Shown here: positions 7,571 through 16,379 of the stretch, piece by piece | Layout of the letters: each line of letters opens with the position of its first letter | How positions within the stretch are numbered: the first letter of the stretch is position 1 | NCBI RefSeq assembly: GCF_004369205.1 | Contig: NZ_QFGA01000001.1 | Span: forward strand, 1 to 64,000 | Direction of reading: 5' to 3' | Length of the DNA: 64,000 nt | DNA from: Pelotomaculum schinkii | GTDB lineage: Bacteria > Bacillota > Desulfotomaculia > Desulfotomaculales > Pelotomaculaceae | Position numbers and translations under genes: made by a program | The notes under the pieces: generated by a model | What the model was told of the DNA's origin: nothing | Seen by the model: only the letters and a program-made list of their open reading frames with translations | Databases searched by the model: none

Positions 7571-9154
7571 TTATCTGTTTTTCTTTAACCGGCTGAGCTG
7601 GGTTGTACCGTTTGAGTTGAGTGTAAAACCTTCCAAACCGGGGGAAGTGGCTGCAAATTTGAGGCTATGGTTTAAAAAAAACCAGGGCGCCTCTTCAACA
7701 ATAATCTTTTCAGCCTTCTTGTATAGCTGTTCCCGTAAACCAGGGTCGGGTTCCTGCTGCGCTCTGATGAAGAGCTGGTCCGCTTCGCTATTTTTGTAGC
7801 GGGACGTATTCAGTCCGCTTTCGATCTGGGAAGAAGAAAGCAGGGTATACAGGAAGTTGTCCGGGTCGCCATTGTCGCTAATCCAGCCGTAAAGATATGC
7901 GTCACCTTCTGATTTTAGCAGCGCTTCCTTATACTGCTGCCAGGGGTAGGCTTTTATTTCTGTCTCAATCCCAATTGTGGCGAGGTCGGCTTTTATGGCT
8001 GCGGCCAGTTTCTCTCCGCCGGCCGGGTTGTAGGGTCTGGTATTGGTATAGGTAATAAGAGTGAACTTCATCCCACTGGAGTAGCCGCTTTGTGCCAGCA
8101 GTTCCTTGGCGCCGGACGGGTCATAGGGGATGGCCCGGGTTCCGGGATCGTATCCCAGGACACCAGGCGGCAGCGGGCCGTTGGCCTCAACACATGCTCC
8201 CTTAAATATAACAGAGTTGATATGGCTGCGGTCGATGGCCATGCTGAAGGCCCTGCGCACTGCCAAGTTATCAAAGGGTTTTTTGTGAGTAAAGAAGCCG
8301 AGGTAGCCCAGGTCCAGGCCGGGAGTTTGATAAACCGGGCAGTTTTTTTCCTGCAGAAAGCGGGCGTCAGCCGGGGTAATTCCGTCGATGATATCGACCA
8401 GCGCCACCTTAAGAGCCAATGCCCTGAGCCTGCTGTTGTTGATGACCTTGAAAACCAGGCTGCCGTATTCAGGAGGGTTGCCCCAATAGTCCTTATTGGC
8501 TCTTAATACTATGTTTTTATTTTTTTGCCAACTGTGAAAGCAGAAAGGCCCTGTTCCCACCGGGTACTCGCCGAATTTCTCACCCAGCGTTGAGGCCGCG
8601 GAGGGACTGACGATGGGAGCGGCGTTAGGCATGGCCAGGTTGTTTAAGAACGGGGCGTATGGGTATTTTAGTAGAAATTTGACCGTATAGGGGTCGGGAC
8701 ACTGGACCTTGTCTACCATGCCGAAAATAAAGGAAGCGTAGGTTGCCCTTTCCGGGGATTGGGGCGACAGCTGCCTTTCTATGCTAAACCTTACCGCTTC
8801 TGAATTGAAGGGAGTGTCGTCGTGAAACTTAACATTTCTCCTGAGGTAAAAGGTCCAAACCAGCCCGTCGGAAGACACCCGCCAGGTTTCGGCAAGGCAG
8901 GGCTCGATTTCATTTGTGCCTGGTTTAAAACGGACCAGCCCCTCAAAAATGTTGGAGATTACCTTATACGATTCCTCCTCCTGAGCTAATGCCGGGTCAA
9001 GTGTTGTGGAATCCTGTTCTCTGGCGTAGACAATTGTGCCGCTTGGCCATCCCAGCAGGCGACCAGTAACCTGTACAGCGCTGGAATTAAAAACAAGATA
9101 GACCGGCAACAGTAAGAGCAAAAAAATAGATAGAATTTTTAATCTCAAGAGCAT
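7571..9154 (-). CDS. ABC transporter peptide-binding protein (SBP family 5)
   Basis: A 527-residue extracellular solute-binding protein of the OppA/DppA family. It has an N-terminal hydrophobic segment (LKILSIFLLLLLPVYLVF) acting as a signal or anchor without a lipobox cysteine. The family signature follows in DSTTLDPALAQEEESYKVISNIFEGLVRF and in ETWRVSSDGLVWTFYLRRNVKFHDDTPF, and later in DNLAVRRAFSMAIDRSHI. Such proteins capture oligopeptides or nickel outside the membrane. No permease or ATPase gene is adjacent, so it is an orphan in this window. The exact ligand cannot be told. Confidence 0.88.
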   Translation of the reverse strand: MLLRLKILSIFLLLLLPVYLVFNSSAVQVTGRLLGWPSGTIVYAREQDSTTLDPALAQEEESYKVISNIFEGLVRFKPGTNEIEPCLAETWRVSSDGLVWTFYLRRNVKFHDDTPFNSEAVRFSIERQLSPQSPERATYASFIFGMVDKVQCPDPYTVKFLLKYPYAPFLNNLAMPNAAPIVSPSAASTLGEKFGEYPVGTGPFCFHSWQKNKNIVLRANKDYWGNPPEYGSLVFKVINNSRLRALALKVALVDIIDGITPADARFLQEKNCPVYQTPGLDLGYLGFFTHKKPFDNLAVRRAFSMAIDRSHINSVIFKGACVEANGPLPPGVLGYDPGTRAIPYDPSGAKELLAQSGYSSGMKFTLITYTNTRPYNPAGGEKLAAAIKADLATIGIETEIKAYPWQQYKEALLKSEGDAYLYGWISDNGDPDNFLYTLLSSSQIESGLNTSRYKNSEADQLFIRAQQEPDPGLREQLYKKAEKIIVEEAPWFFLNHSLKFAATSPGLEGFTLNSNGTTQLSRLKKNR

Positions 9155-9250
9155 TATATCCCCACCCCCAGTTAATTAATTATAAAATACTGGATATAAT
9201 GTTAAATACCTCCTTTTATGGGGTTGTATAATCATGTAAGATTGAGGCGA

Positions 9251-10129
9251 ATGAGAGAAATGACGATATACTTTGGCCCGGCAGGGGCATCCGAGAGTTT
9301 CTATGCGCAAGGACACAAGTCTTCCCTGGACATGCCGGAGTGGCTGGCCAAACTCGGGTTAAACGCCTACGAGTACCAGAGTACCAGGGGTGTCAAAATC
9401 GGTGGGGAAATGGCAGTCAAATTGGGTCAACTGGCTTCCCAACAGGGGATCAGGTTGAGCATGCATGCGCCTTATTACATAAACCTGGCCGCCAGGGATG
9501 AGGAAATGAAGAGAAAGACGAAGGCGCACCTGCTGAATGCACTGAAGGCAGCAAGCTTGATGGGCGCCAAAGTGGTAGTGTTCCACCCCGGTTCAGGCAG
9601 CGGTGGTGACCGTAAGGAGATCCTGGCGGGAGCCAAAAACTTCCTGAAAGAAATATTGAACGAGGCGGAAGCGGAAGGTACCGGCGCTGTTCAACTGGCG
9701 CCGGAGACTATGGGCAAGAGAAACCAGCTCGGCTCTTTGGAGGAGATACTGGAACTGTGTGAACTTGGACCAAGACTGGTACCTGCAGTGGATTTTGGGC
9801 ATCTTAACGCGCTAAGCGGCGGCGCTTTGGTGGATAGGCCGGCTTTTGCCGCTATCCTGGAGCTCATCCAGGAACGGCTGGGCCGGGCATATATACAGAA
9901 CCTGCATATCCATTTCAGTCCTGTTGAGTTTACCGGAGCTGGAGAAAAGAAGCACGGTACAACCCTTGATACAAATTTGGGACCTGACTTTGCGCCGCTT
10001 GCTGAAATACTGGTAGAGTGGGGTTTAACTCCGACGATCATTTGTGAATCGGCAGGGCGGCAAGCAGAAGACGCTATTGTGTACAGGGATATTTACTACC
10101 GGCTGAAAGAAGAAAAGAAAAAGGCATAG
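9251..10129 (+). CDS. Endonuclease IV-like TIM-barrel protein
   Basis: A 292-residue protein of the AP endonuclease 2 (xylose isomerase-like TIM barrel) family. Visible metal-binding style motifs are LSMHAPYYINLA, VVVFHPGSG, LAPETMGK, VPAVDFGHLNA, NLHIHFSP and ICESAG, in the order found in endonuclease IV (nfo), which incises at abasic sites in DNA. I chose ATG 9251 because GAGGCGA lies just before it; ATG 9260 is also possible, while ATG 9218 has no ribosome site. It is head to head with the peptide-binding protein gene and ends at a strong bidirectional terminator. Confidence 0.78.
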   Translation: MREMTIYFGPAGASESFYAQGHKSSLDMPEWLAKLGLNAYEYQSTRGVKIGGEMAVKLGQLASQQGIRLSMHAPYYINLAARDEEMKRKTKAHLLNALKAASLMGAKVVVFHPGSGSGGDRKEILAGAKNFLKEILNEAEAEGTGAVQLAPETMGKRNQLGSLEEILELCELGPRLVPAVDFGHLNALSGGALVDRPAFAAILELIQERLGRAYIQNLHIHFSPVEFTGAGEKKHGTTLDTNLGPDFAPLAEILVEWGLTPTIICESAGRQAEDAIVYRDIYYRLKEEKKKA

Positions 10130-10136
10130 AAAGAGG

Positions 10137-10170
10137 AGCAAAGGACTCCTATAGCAGGAAGTCCTTTGCT
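10137..10170. terminator. Bidirectional terminator
   Basis: The perfect stem AGCAAAGGACT / AGTCCTTTGCT, with a further CCT/AGG pairing inside the loop, lies between two convergent genes. Confidence 0.75.
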
Positions 10171-10209
10171 GTTTCCCTTTGCAGTTTAAAAACCAGGTCC
10201 CGGTGGCGG

Positions 10210-10680
10210 CTAATGGACCTCTACATCCTTGGCCCCATTGTCGCGAAGGAAACCGGCAGCTTTATTGACCTTGCCTTCATCGCTCCGCACGGAGGCCAGT
10301 ATTTTACCCTCCTTGACTTTCCCTTCATAAAACCTGCTTCGTTCTGCCGGCACTCCCCAGTCGATCAAGCCGCCGGCAATTCCACCGGTGGCGGCCCCTG
10401 AGAGAATACCGGCAATCGGCCCGGCAGCTACAATAGGGCCTATGCCGGGGATGGCCAGCGCGCCGGCCCCCATGGCCAGACCCGCCAGACCGCCCAGCAC
10501 ACCTCCTGTACTAACCCCGGAAGCGACACTCCCGCCAGTTACATCCTGGGGCCCGCCTGCCCTGGTCCGGTCAGATGCGACTACCGATATTTCATCGTAA
10601 AAACCGTTGTTGCGGAGAGCTGAGACTGCTTTTTCGGCTTGATCCCTGGAATCAAAAGTACCGATTACAGTTTTAAGCAA
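10210..10680 (-). CDS. General stress protein 17M-like protein
   Basis: A 156-residue protein. The N-terminus MLKTVIGTFDSRDQAEKAVSALRNNGF is a ferredoxin-like fold typical of the general stress protein 17M/YflT-like group. The middle (about 50-110) is a long glycine/alanine-rich hydrophobic segment (GGVLGGLAGLAMGAGALAIP, then GIAGGLIDWGVP), probably membrane-inserting. The C-terminus repeats an ILASVRSDEGKVNKAAGFLRDNGAKDVEVH fold. Family members are stress-induced in Bacillota; the biochemical role is not known. A good GGGGG ribosome site precedes the start. It is a single gene, divergent from pdaD. Confidence 0.75.
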   Translation of the reverse strand: MLKTVIGTFDSRDQAEKAVSALRNNGFYDEISVVASDRTRAGGPQDVTGGSVASGVSTGGVLGGLAGLAMGAGALAIPGIGPIVAAGPIAGILSGAATGGIAGGLIDWGVPAERSRFYEGKVKEGKILASVRSDEGKVNKAAGFLRDNGAKDVEVH

Positions 10681-10810
10681 TGATATACCCCCTTGTTATA
10701 AACTTTGAACCCTTTTATCTTGCCACATGGGTTAGGGTCATATTCATCATCTTTGTAGCGTGTGGCTTTTCCAGATAGTGCAAAATTACGGTTTATTTTT
10801 TTTTTACTTC

Positions 10811-10819
10811 TGATATAAT
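10811..10819 (+). promoter_or_regulatory. Extended -10 promoter for pdaD-speE
   Basis: TGATATAAT, an extended -10 element, lies about 50 bases before pdaD. No good -35 box is visible 17 bases upstream, which fits an extended -10 promoter. Confidence 0.4.
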
Positions 10820-10870
10820 ATTGTATGTTTGCGAAGAATTTAGCAACAAACATTACAAGGAGGCAAGAAA

Positions 10871-11329
10871 ATGCTGCCGACACCTAAAAAGTTCTTTATC
10901 ACAGCAGGTAGCGCCGAAGGGAAGAATCATTTGAATGCCTTCGATAATGCCCTTATGGAAGCAAAAATCGGCAACCTGAACCTGATGAGGGTATCCAGTA
11001 TTTTACCTCCGGGAGTAGAGTATTGTCCACAAATGGAAATACCGCCTGGTTCTCTCGTGCCTACTGCCTACGGCTATATTATCAGCGATGTTCCGGGAGA
11101 AATGATTTCCGCTGCTGTAGGAGCTGGTTTTTCCAAGGATACCTTCGGGGTTATTATGGAGTTCTCGGGTAGATGTGGTAAAGACCAGGCTGAAAAGGCC
11201 ATTAAGAGTATGCTTGAGGAAGCCTTTGCAACAAGGGGTATGGAACTGGCAGGCATCAAGATGGCATCAACGGAACACCAGGTAGAAACCATAGGTTGTG
11301 CCCTGGCTGCGGTACCCCTCTGGTATTAA
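10871..11329 (+). CDS. pdaD: Pyruvoyl-dependent arginine decarboxylase
   Basis: A 152-residue proenzyme that decarboxylates arginine to agmatine, the first step of polyamine synthesis. The self-cleavage site is visible as MRVSSILPPGVEY at about 39-51; family enzymes cut between the two serines and turn Ser43 into the pyruvoyl cofactor. Other conserved parts are ITAGSAEGKNHLNAFDNALMEA and PGEMISAAVGAGF. The ribosome site ACAAGGAGG precedes ATG 10871. It is followed by speE in one operon. Agmatinase or agmatine deiminase is not seen next to them, so the middle step must be encoded elsewhere. Confidence 0.95.
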   Translation: MLPTPKKFFITAGSAEGKNHLNAFDNALMEAKIGNLNLMRVSSILPPGVEYCPQMEIPPGSLVPTAYGYIISDVPGEMISAAVGAGFSKDTFGVIMEFSGRCGKDQAEKAIKSMLEEAFATRGMELAGIKMASTEHQVETIGCALAAVPLWY

Positions 11330-11356
11330 TAAATATGAATGATGGAGGAGCAGATA

Positions 11357-12196
11357 ATGGAATCAAAGTTGGCTTTATGGGTTAAGGAGCAGCAAACGGA
11401 CAATTTGGCCCTGTCCTGCCGGGTCTCTAAGGTCCTGCACCGCGAGAAGACCCCTTTTCAGGATATGGCGGTAGTTGATACGCTTCAGTATGGACGGATG
11501 CTGGTGCTGGATAATATTATCCAGACCACGGTGGGTGATGAATTTGTATACCATGAAATGATTACCCACGTTGCGCTCAATACCCACCCTTCACCGAAAA
11601 GAGTGCTGGTTATAGGAGGCGGGGACGGCGGAGCCGTACGTGAAATTGTTAAACACACGTCCATTGAAAAAGTTGTGCACTGCGAGATTGACGGAGCGGT
11701 CATTGAGGTTGCGAAAAAGTACTTGCCCGAAATCAGCTGCGCCTTGGACAACCCCAAGGTCGAAATTATTATTGACGATGGTATTAAACACGTCAGGGAA
11801 AACAAAAAAACCTACGATGTTATTGTGGTAGATTCGCCCGACCCGATTGGCCCGGCCGAGGGGCTGTTCAGCGCCGGATTTTACGAAGATCTTGCGGCAG
11901 CGCTGAAAGACGACGGGATTTTTGTCGCCCAGACGGAATCACCTTTCATAAACCGTGACCTTATCCCAAGGCTGTATCGTGACATAGCGGGGATATTTCC
12001 AATAACGCGTCTTTTCCTGGCGAACGTGCCTACATATCCCGGCGGACTGTGGAGTTTTACTATGGGCTCCAAGAAGTATGACCCGCTGGGGGTGGATCGG
12101 GAGAAGATACCCGAGTTGAAGACCAGGTACTACAGTCCGGCCATCCACCAGGCATGCTTTGTGCTGCCGCCCTTTGTGCAGGAGCTGCTGAAGTAG
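11357..12196 (+). CDS. speE: Spermidine synthase
   Basis: A 279-residue aminopropyltransferase that moves the aminopropyl group from decarboxylated S-adenosylmethionine to putrescine. The decarboxy-SAM site is [15 protein letters not shown], followed by [20 protein letters not shown]. The active-site segment [17 protein letters not shown] has the key aspartates, and [10 protein letters not shown] is the conserved loop. Start 11357 is chosen over ATG 11339 because GGAGGAG lies six bases before it. It is co-transcribed with pdaD, and the pair forms a compact polyamine operon that ends in a long hairpin terminator. Confidence 0.95.
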   Translation: MESKLALWVKEQQTDNLALSCRVSKVLHREKTPFQDMAVVDTLQYGRMLVLDNIIQTTVGDEFVYHEMITHVALNTHPSPKRVLVIGGGDGGAVREIVKHTSIEKVVHCEIDGAVIEVAKKYLPEISCALDNPKVEIIIDDGIKHVRENKKTYDVIVVDSPDPIGPAEGLFSAGFYEDLAAALKDDGIFVAQTESPFINRDLIPRLYRDIAGIFPITRLFLANVPTYPGGLWSFTMGSKKYDPLGVDREKIPELKTRYYSPAIHQACFVLPPFVQELLK

Positions 12197-12210
12197 AAAT
12201 TAGTCATAGT

Positions 12211-12285
12211 AGGCGCACCTGTGGATTTAACAGCCGTTTCCGGCCAGGTACCGGAAAGAGGTCTCGACAGGTGCGCCTGATTTTT
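12211..12285 (+). terminator. Terminator of pdaD-speE operon
   Basis: The outer stem AGGCGCACCTGT / ACAGGTGCGCCT encloses an inner hairpin TTTCCGG / CCGGAAA and is followed by GATTTTTC. The branched shape is longer than a simple terminator. Confidence 0.75.
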
Positions 12286-12305
12286 CATGGCCTAAGGGAA
12301 GTTAT

Positions 12306-12533
12306 ATGTGGTGGTCGATTCTCGCTTTAGAATGTTGGAGTAGAAGCTTGAATAAACTATATCAAGACCCAGATAATAGGGAGCAGGCCGAGGAAGTCCA
12401 GTGGTTGCGCAGAAAAATACTGTTTTTAATAAAAAACCATTTGACTTCGGAAGCCGGATTAGGTATACTAGTCAATGTCAGTAATGACCCCCTAGGCCAA
12501 CGGAAATGGGGCAAGCACGGAGCTGTGGTGTAG
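12306..12533 (+). CDS. Possible small protein upstream of tRNA cluster
   Basis: A 75-codon reading frame starting MWWSILALECWSRSLNKLY, with AAGGGAAG five bases before the ATG. It continues through a plausible helical stretch (REQAEEVQWLRRKILFLIKN), but its stop lies 15 bases inside the tRNA-Asp gene, which argues against it. No family is recognised. It may be a decayed gene or chance. Confidence 0.3.
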   Translation: MWWSILALECWSRSLNKLYQDPDNREQAEEVQWLRRKILFLIKNHLTSEAGLGILVNVSNDPLGQRKWGKHGAVV

Positions 12534-12595
12534 TGGCCTAACATGCCTGCCTGTCACGCAGGAGATCGCGGGTTCGACTCCCGTCAGCTCCGCCA
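12519..12595 (+). tRNA. tRNA-Asp(GTC)
   Basis: Acceptor GGAGCTG/CAGCTCC, anticodon stem CCTGC/GCAGG around CTGTCAC (anticodon GTC), T-arm CGGG TTCGACT CCCG, encoded CCA. First of four tandem tRNA genes. Confidence 0.95.
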
Positions 12596-12603
12596 CTTTT
12601 CAA

Positions 12604-12679
<76 letters not shown>

Positions 12680-12719
12680 ACTTGACAGTAATCGCAAAAT
12701 TTGATAAAATATACTCCAT

Positions 12720-12794
12720 GCGGAAGTAGCTCAGTGGTAGAGCATCGCCTTGCCAAGGCGAGGGTCGCGAGTTCGAATCTCGTCTTCCGCTCCA
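12720..12794 (+). tRNA. tRNA-Gly(GCC)
   Basis: Acceptor GCGGAAG/CTTCCGC, anticodon stem TCGCC/GGCGA around TTGCCAA (anticodon GCC), T-loop TTCGAAT, encoded CCA. About 40 bases separate it from tRNA-Phe. Confidence 0.95.
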
Positions 12795-12801
12795 TTTGAT
12801 C

Positions 12802-12876
12802 GGCGACATAGCCAAGTGGTAAGGCAGAGGACTGCAAATCCTCCATTCCCCAGTTCAAATCTGGGTGTCGCCTCCA
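12802..12876 (+). tRNA. tRNA-Cys(GCA)
   Basis: Acceptor GGCGACA/TGTCGCC, anticodon stem GAGGA/TCCTC around CTGCAAA (anticodon GCA), T-loop TTCAAAT, encoded CCA. Last gene of the cluster. Confidence 0.95.
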
Positions 12877-12887
12877 AAAAAACCAGT

Positions 12888-12927
12888 AACGGCAAGGGTT
12901 CTAGAAATAGGACCCCTGCCGTTTTTG
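12888..12927 (+). terminator. Terminator of tRNA cluster
   Basis: The stem AACGGCAAGGGTTC pairs with GACCCCTGCCGTT, followed by TTTTGTTTT. Confidence 0.8.
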
Positions 12928-13004
12928 TTTTCTGAAAAGGATTTTGTCACGTTTTTATCATCGTGGACTAAAGTGACCTCGGAATGCTATGTATGTCCGG
13001 AGTT

Positions 13005-13241
13005 TTAATGTAAATCCATTATGTTTTCCAGCCATACAAAATATTGCCCTAGCGTTTTGGGGTCACCCAGTTTTCTAGACAGGCTGGTGACGATTTTTTC
13101 TTCCGAAGAATCATAGTTCTGTTTATTTATTATATCGCATACTTCTGAATACAATAATCGGCTCACTATTTTCTTTGATTCCGAGCAGTTCAATTGTGAT
13201 AATACAATGCTTATATATTCTGTTACTTCATTTTTGCACAC
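13005..13241 (-). CDS. Small hypothetical protein, HAAS-like
   Basis: A 78-residue helical protein. The C-terminal KIVTSLSRKLGDPKTLGQYF resembles the LGDP motif of the HAAS/DUF1700 signalling helices that sense membrane or act as N-terminal prefixes of permeases, but only this short segment matches. The start is most likely GTG at 13241, because AAGGTGA lies six bases before it; TTG at 13247 would touch that site. It is isolated, with about 170 bases of non-coding DNA on its 5' side. Confidence 0.45.
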   Translation of the reverse strand: MCKNEVTEYISIVLSQLNCSESKKIVSRLLYSEVCDIINKQNYDSSEEKIVTSLSRKLGDPKTLGQYFVWLENIMDLH

Positions 13242-13414
13242 ATTCAATCACCTTGAACTTTAGCTTGGTGTAATTGCCCAACTCAAATTCAAATTCCGGG
13301 TAATCATTTAAAGTTTTGGGCAAACTCTCAAATTCATAAAAAAGTTACTTTCTGATACAGTATATAAAAATTTCAATAATTGATTTCGCCAAAATACGAG
13401 GAAGGAAGTTTAAT

Positions 13415-14173
13415 CTACTGGCGCTTCTGTAATTTGTGCCAAACATGCGTATCTAAGAAACTGCCTTCAACATTTGCTTCCATTTCTTGAAACATCTTGT
13501 ATGGCACGGTAAAAGTCAAAGTCTCCCTATCTAAGGCACTGCGCTGAGAAATATCAAAAAAGCCGATTACTCCCCTGGGATTATCTTTTTCTCCTTCTGC
13601 ATACCCATATAGTATTGATTGACATGCTGCCCCAAAAGGAGCGGTGATGCTTTGATTTGTCCCCCGGTTGTAATCCGCCAACACCACTAAAGCAGATAAC
13701 TGGTCCGCGTTAACAAAAAACACCATTAACTTCGGCACGTCCTGTTCCGTGAGCTGTTCCCAGGGTTTGAACACCACATATTCTGTTGGGATGTCGGTTA
13801 TCGGCAGTGAATTAACCCATTTCCTGGCCACTTCAGGATTCTTGTAGAACCTTTCTCCCTCCGCCATAACAGGGCCGGCGCTGCCCATTTGGGCAGCCAT
13901 TTCTTTATTTCCCGTGGAGAGAAGACAATCAATAGGAAATCTTCCGTACCTGTCTCCGAATCCCAGGCCTGTTCCACCTCCCGGACAACCAAATGTATTC
14001 CGGTCAAAATAGGCGGTACGGCTTTTTTTACTGGCAGCTACTAACATTGCAGCAACACACCCGCCCATATTCCCTTCTCTAAAGTGAAGCCCATCAACTG
14101 GTTTGTCGTTGGTTAGAATTACCGCTACTGGTTGCATTTTTAATTTTAAAGCATCAACGAGTTGACTATTCAT
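13415..14173 (-). CDS. DUF169 domain protein
   Basis: A 252-residue soluble protein of the DUF169 family. Typical parts are LKMQPVAVILTNDKP at about 11-25, REGNMGGCVAAMLVAASKKSRTAYFDRNTFGCPGGGTGLGF at about 32-72 with conserved Cys and Gly residues, and FGAACQSILYGYAEGE at about 183-198. The conserved cysteines suggest metal or cofactor binding, but the function is not known. The RBS GGGAGGTG precedes the start. It is downstream of a MarR regulator on the same strand, which may control it. Confidence 0.8.
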   Translation of the reverse strand: MNSQLVDALKLKMQPVAVILTNDKPVDGLHFREGNMGGCVAAMLVAASKKSRTAYFDRNTFGCPGGGTGLGFGDRYGRFPIDCLLSTGNKEMAAQMGSAGPVMAEGERFYKNPEVARKWVNSLPITDIPTEYVVFKPWEQLTEQDVPKLMVFFVNADQLSALVVLADYNRGTNQSITAPFGAACQSILYGYAEGEKDNPRGVIGFFDISQRSALDRETLTFTVPYKMFQEMEANVEGSFLDTHVWHKLQKRQ

Positions 14174-14296
14174 TTATAAGCACCTCCCATTTTTATAAGC
14201 AACTGAGCGACTAAGTAACATTTAAGGGAACAAGTCTGGTTTTTCAAAGCTGATAACTATTTATTGTTTTGAAATTATCTTCGCATAAAGAAATGA

Positions 14297-14725
14297 TTAA
14301 GGTTCCAGATTCTTATAAATCTGGTTGAGAACATCTTTAGCTGCCTCAATTTTATTTTGATCAATACCCCTTGTCGCCTTATCCAGAACTTCAAATGCCA
14401 GGGGTATCAAGGTGTGTTTTAATTCTTGACCTTTTGGTGTAAGGAAAATTAAAAAGGATCTATTGTCCTCTGGATTAACATTCCTTAAAATAAACCCTTT
14501 ATTTTCTAGTTTTAAAAGTATTCTTACTGTCGTGGGCTGATCCTTGGAAGTCAGTTCGGCCAACTCTTTAGGGGGAATACCATCTCGTACCCATAAGCGA
14601 TTTAAGACTGCCCACTGCTCAGGGGTTATATCATAATCTTTAAACTTATGTAATAAATTATTCTTCATCCTTGTATTAGTACGATTTAGAATGAAACCAA
14701 GGCTGTTATCCAGGTTAATTGCCAT
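14297..14725 (-). CDS. MarR family transcriptional regulator
   Basis: A 142-residue winged-helix regulator with the MarR layout: an N-terminal dimer helix, then ITPEQWAVLNRLWVRDGIPPKELAELTSKDQPTTVRILLKLENKGFILR (about 33-81) as helix-turn-helix and NPEDNRSFLIFLTPKGQEL as wing. Such proteins repress nearby genes and respond to small ligands. A palindrome (14749-14762) lies just upstream of its start, so it is probably autoregulated. The nearby DUF169 gene is a likely second target. Confidence 0.88.
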   Translation of the reverse strand: MAINLDNSLGFILNRTNTRMKNNLLHKFKDYDITPEQWAVLNRLWVRDGIPPKELAELTSKDQPTTVRILLKLENKGFILRNVNPEDNRSFLIFLTPKGQELKHTLIPLAFEVLDKATRGIDQNKIEAAKDVLNQIYKNLEP

Positions 14726-14748
14726 TTCGTAATCCCCTAAATTATATT

Positions 14749-14762
14749 ATTGTCAAGACAAT
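14749..14762. promoter_or_regulatory. Palindromic operator for MarR regulator
   Basis: ATTGTC AA GACAAT, a perfect inverted repeat with a two-base centre, 23 bases upstream of the marR-type start codon. Its size and AT-rich context fit MarR sites. Confidence 0.55.
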
Positions 14763-14863
14763 TATATTAGTAAAAAAATATAAGTTCAACCCAGTCTATG
14801 TAAATAAAAATATTTTCAATTAAATATGGAAGTTAACCCACCCTTGTTGGAAGTGAAAAATGA

Positions 14864-15076
14864 TTATGGGTTCAGCGGAAGGAAAATCCCTGGATACTCG
14901 TCGAACTCACGCCAGGTAAGCTCCCGCCGGAATTCAGCCAAAGGATTTGCTTCAACCAGCTCGTATTCACGCCAGGTTACTTTATGCTTTTCCTGCAGTT
15001 CCGGGTTGATTTCAATCAGACTGATATCATCGCCGTACAGACGGGCATTACGGGAAAGGATTTCTGTTATGATCAT
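14864..15076 (-). pseudogene. Truncated 5' end of acyl-CoA ligase gene
   Basis: Seventy codons resembling the N-terminus of AMP-forming acyl-CoA synthetases: MIITEILSRNARLYGDDISLIEINPE, then RRELTWREFDE. In intact enzymes this is followed by ANRxAN and several hundred more residues, but here the frame runs into YPGIFLPLNP and stops. The segment VTWREYELVEANPLAEF before RRELTWREFDE looks like a partly duplicated copy of the same motif. There is a fair GGAGGATATG start context. It is best read as a gene fragment left by deletion. Confidence 0.6.
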
Positions 15077-15280
15077 TTTTACATATCCTCCATTGTGAAC
15101 TTTCTGAATAATTATAGCAGTTAAAAATAAGCAGGAGAAACGAATTGATTCTTACGCTGTCAACCCCGAGAAGATAAGGCAGAGCAAGCGGTTGAAATCA
15201 TAAAAAATGAAGGGGGTTTTATTGTAGTTACTTGCCCTAAAGTTGGGCTAAAGTTAGTAGTGGTGATTTTGTAATAATGG

Positions 15281-16357
15281 TTAGTTTCCCTTGCTCTTTT
15301 TAATAAACTGTTTTGCAACTGTCGCCTGCATCTCTACCAGTTGCTTCAGCTGCTCGGGTCTAATCCCGTTGGTGACTGCGGACGTAATTACTTCCGTCCA
15401 GGAGTCATCCAGGTAACCCTTGACCCTCAGCAGGTTCTGGTAGTCGGTCAGGGAGGGGGACGACTCCTTTAACACTGCCACCAAAACGCCGATGACCCGG
15501 TGGTCTGGACCAAATTCAATGTCCTTGTACTCCGGGTTGGCGGAGCGCAATAGGGTCCTGTCGCCCTGCTTGATGTAGAATTTCAGGTTGGCCTGCCACT
15601 CGTTGTCCTCGACGCCGGCGGCTACGATCTGGCCGTGGTTGGCATAGTCGGTGTGACTGCATAGGGCGAGATCCCCCGGATTGATGCCGGCGTAGATCAT
15701 CGAATCACCCACGACCCGCAAGGCAAAATCCGCCCTGATATTGGAAGGAGATTCGATTTCATACTCCCAGTTTTCCTCCGCCAGGATGGGAATGCCGGCC
15801 CGGATGGTTCCCAGCACCGGTACTCTGTTTCTCACATATTTTTTCCCCGTTAAAAAGGTAATGTGAGCTATTTTACCGATTTCAATATTTTCGATTAAGG
15901 AGGCGACAAACTCCATCTGCAGCTCCAGAGGCCATTTGTCGATGTTATTGGCGCCGTTTGACAGGTATTTTTTTAATTCCCCGGGCGGTTTCCCCATGCT
16001 GTCGGAGAGTTTTTCGAGACTTTCGTAATGCTCCGGCTTGGTGATAACAGTAATAGAATTTATTACTTCATCTTTAATCTCAGAGAAAATATCCTCCAGC
16101 TTTTCCAACCGCTCCATAATAACAGGCGGGATTTTGCTAAGGTAGCCCTCCATAACCAGCTTCTCAGGGTCGCCGCCGAGCACCTCCGCCAACACTCTGG
16201 AGATTTCTTCGGAGGGGGCGTTCCTGGCGCCGTTACGAAGCTTGCTGATATAAGTGGGGTGGATGGCCAGCCCTTTGGCCCGGCAACCTTCGGTAATCTC
16301 GTCTAAAGTCAGTCCGGACCGTTCCATGTAAGTCTGTAGAAGTTTGGCGTAGGACAT
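15281..16357 (-). CDS. S24 family phage repressor (cI/LexA-like)
   Basis: A 358-residue repressor. The N-terminal HTH covers about 1-70 (AKLLQTYMERSGLTLDEITE, then PTYISKLRNGARN). A helical linker of about 110 residues is followed by a LexA/S24 peptidase domain: the cleavage-site-like VPVLGTIRAGIPIL at about 175-188, the catalytic Ser in RVVGDSMIYAG, and the Lys in NLKFYIKQGDR. RecA-stimulated self-cleavage would release lysogeny. The C-terminal tail of about 60 residues is an extra helical extension. It is divergent from a Cro-like gene with operators between, a classic lysis-lysogeny switch. Confidence 0.88.
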   Translation of the reverse strand: MSYAKLLQTYMERSGLTLDEITEGCRAKGLAIHPTYISKLRNGARNAPSEEISRVLAEVLGGDPEKLVMEGYLSKIPPVIMERLEKLEDIFSEIKDEVINSITVITKPEHYESLEKLSDSMGKPPGELKKYLSNGANNIDKWPLELQMEFVASLIENIEIGKIAHITFLTGKKYVRNRVPVLGTIRAGIPILAEENWEYEIESPSNIRADFALRVVGDSMIYAGINPGDLALCSHTDYANHGQIVAAGVEDNEWQANLKFYIKQGDRTLLRSANPEYKDIEFGPDHRVIGVLVAVLKESSPSLTDYQNLLRVKGYLDDSWTEVITSAVTNGIRPEQLKQLVEMQATVAKQFIKKSKGN

Positions 16358-16379
16358 AAGTTTTCAACTCCTTAAATGG

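Noticed and set aside
15100-15280. Short frame reading IIKNEGGFIVVTCPKVGLK
   Set aside because: It has no supported start and fewer than about 35 codons; it may be a relic but cannot be assigned.
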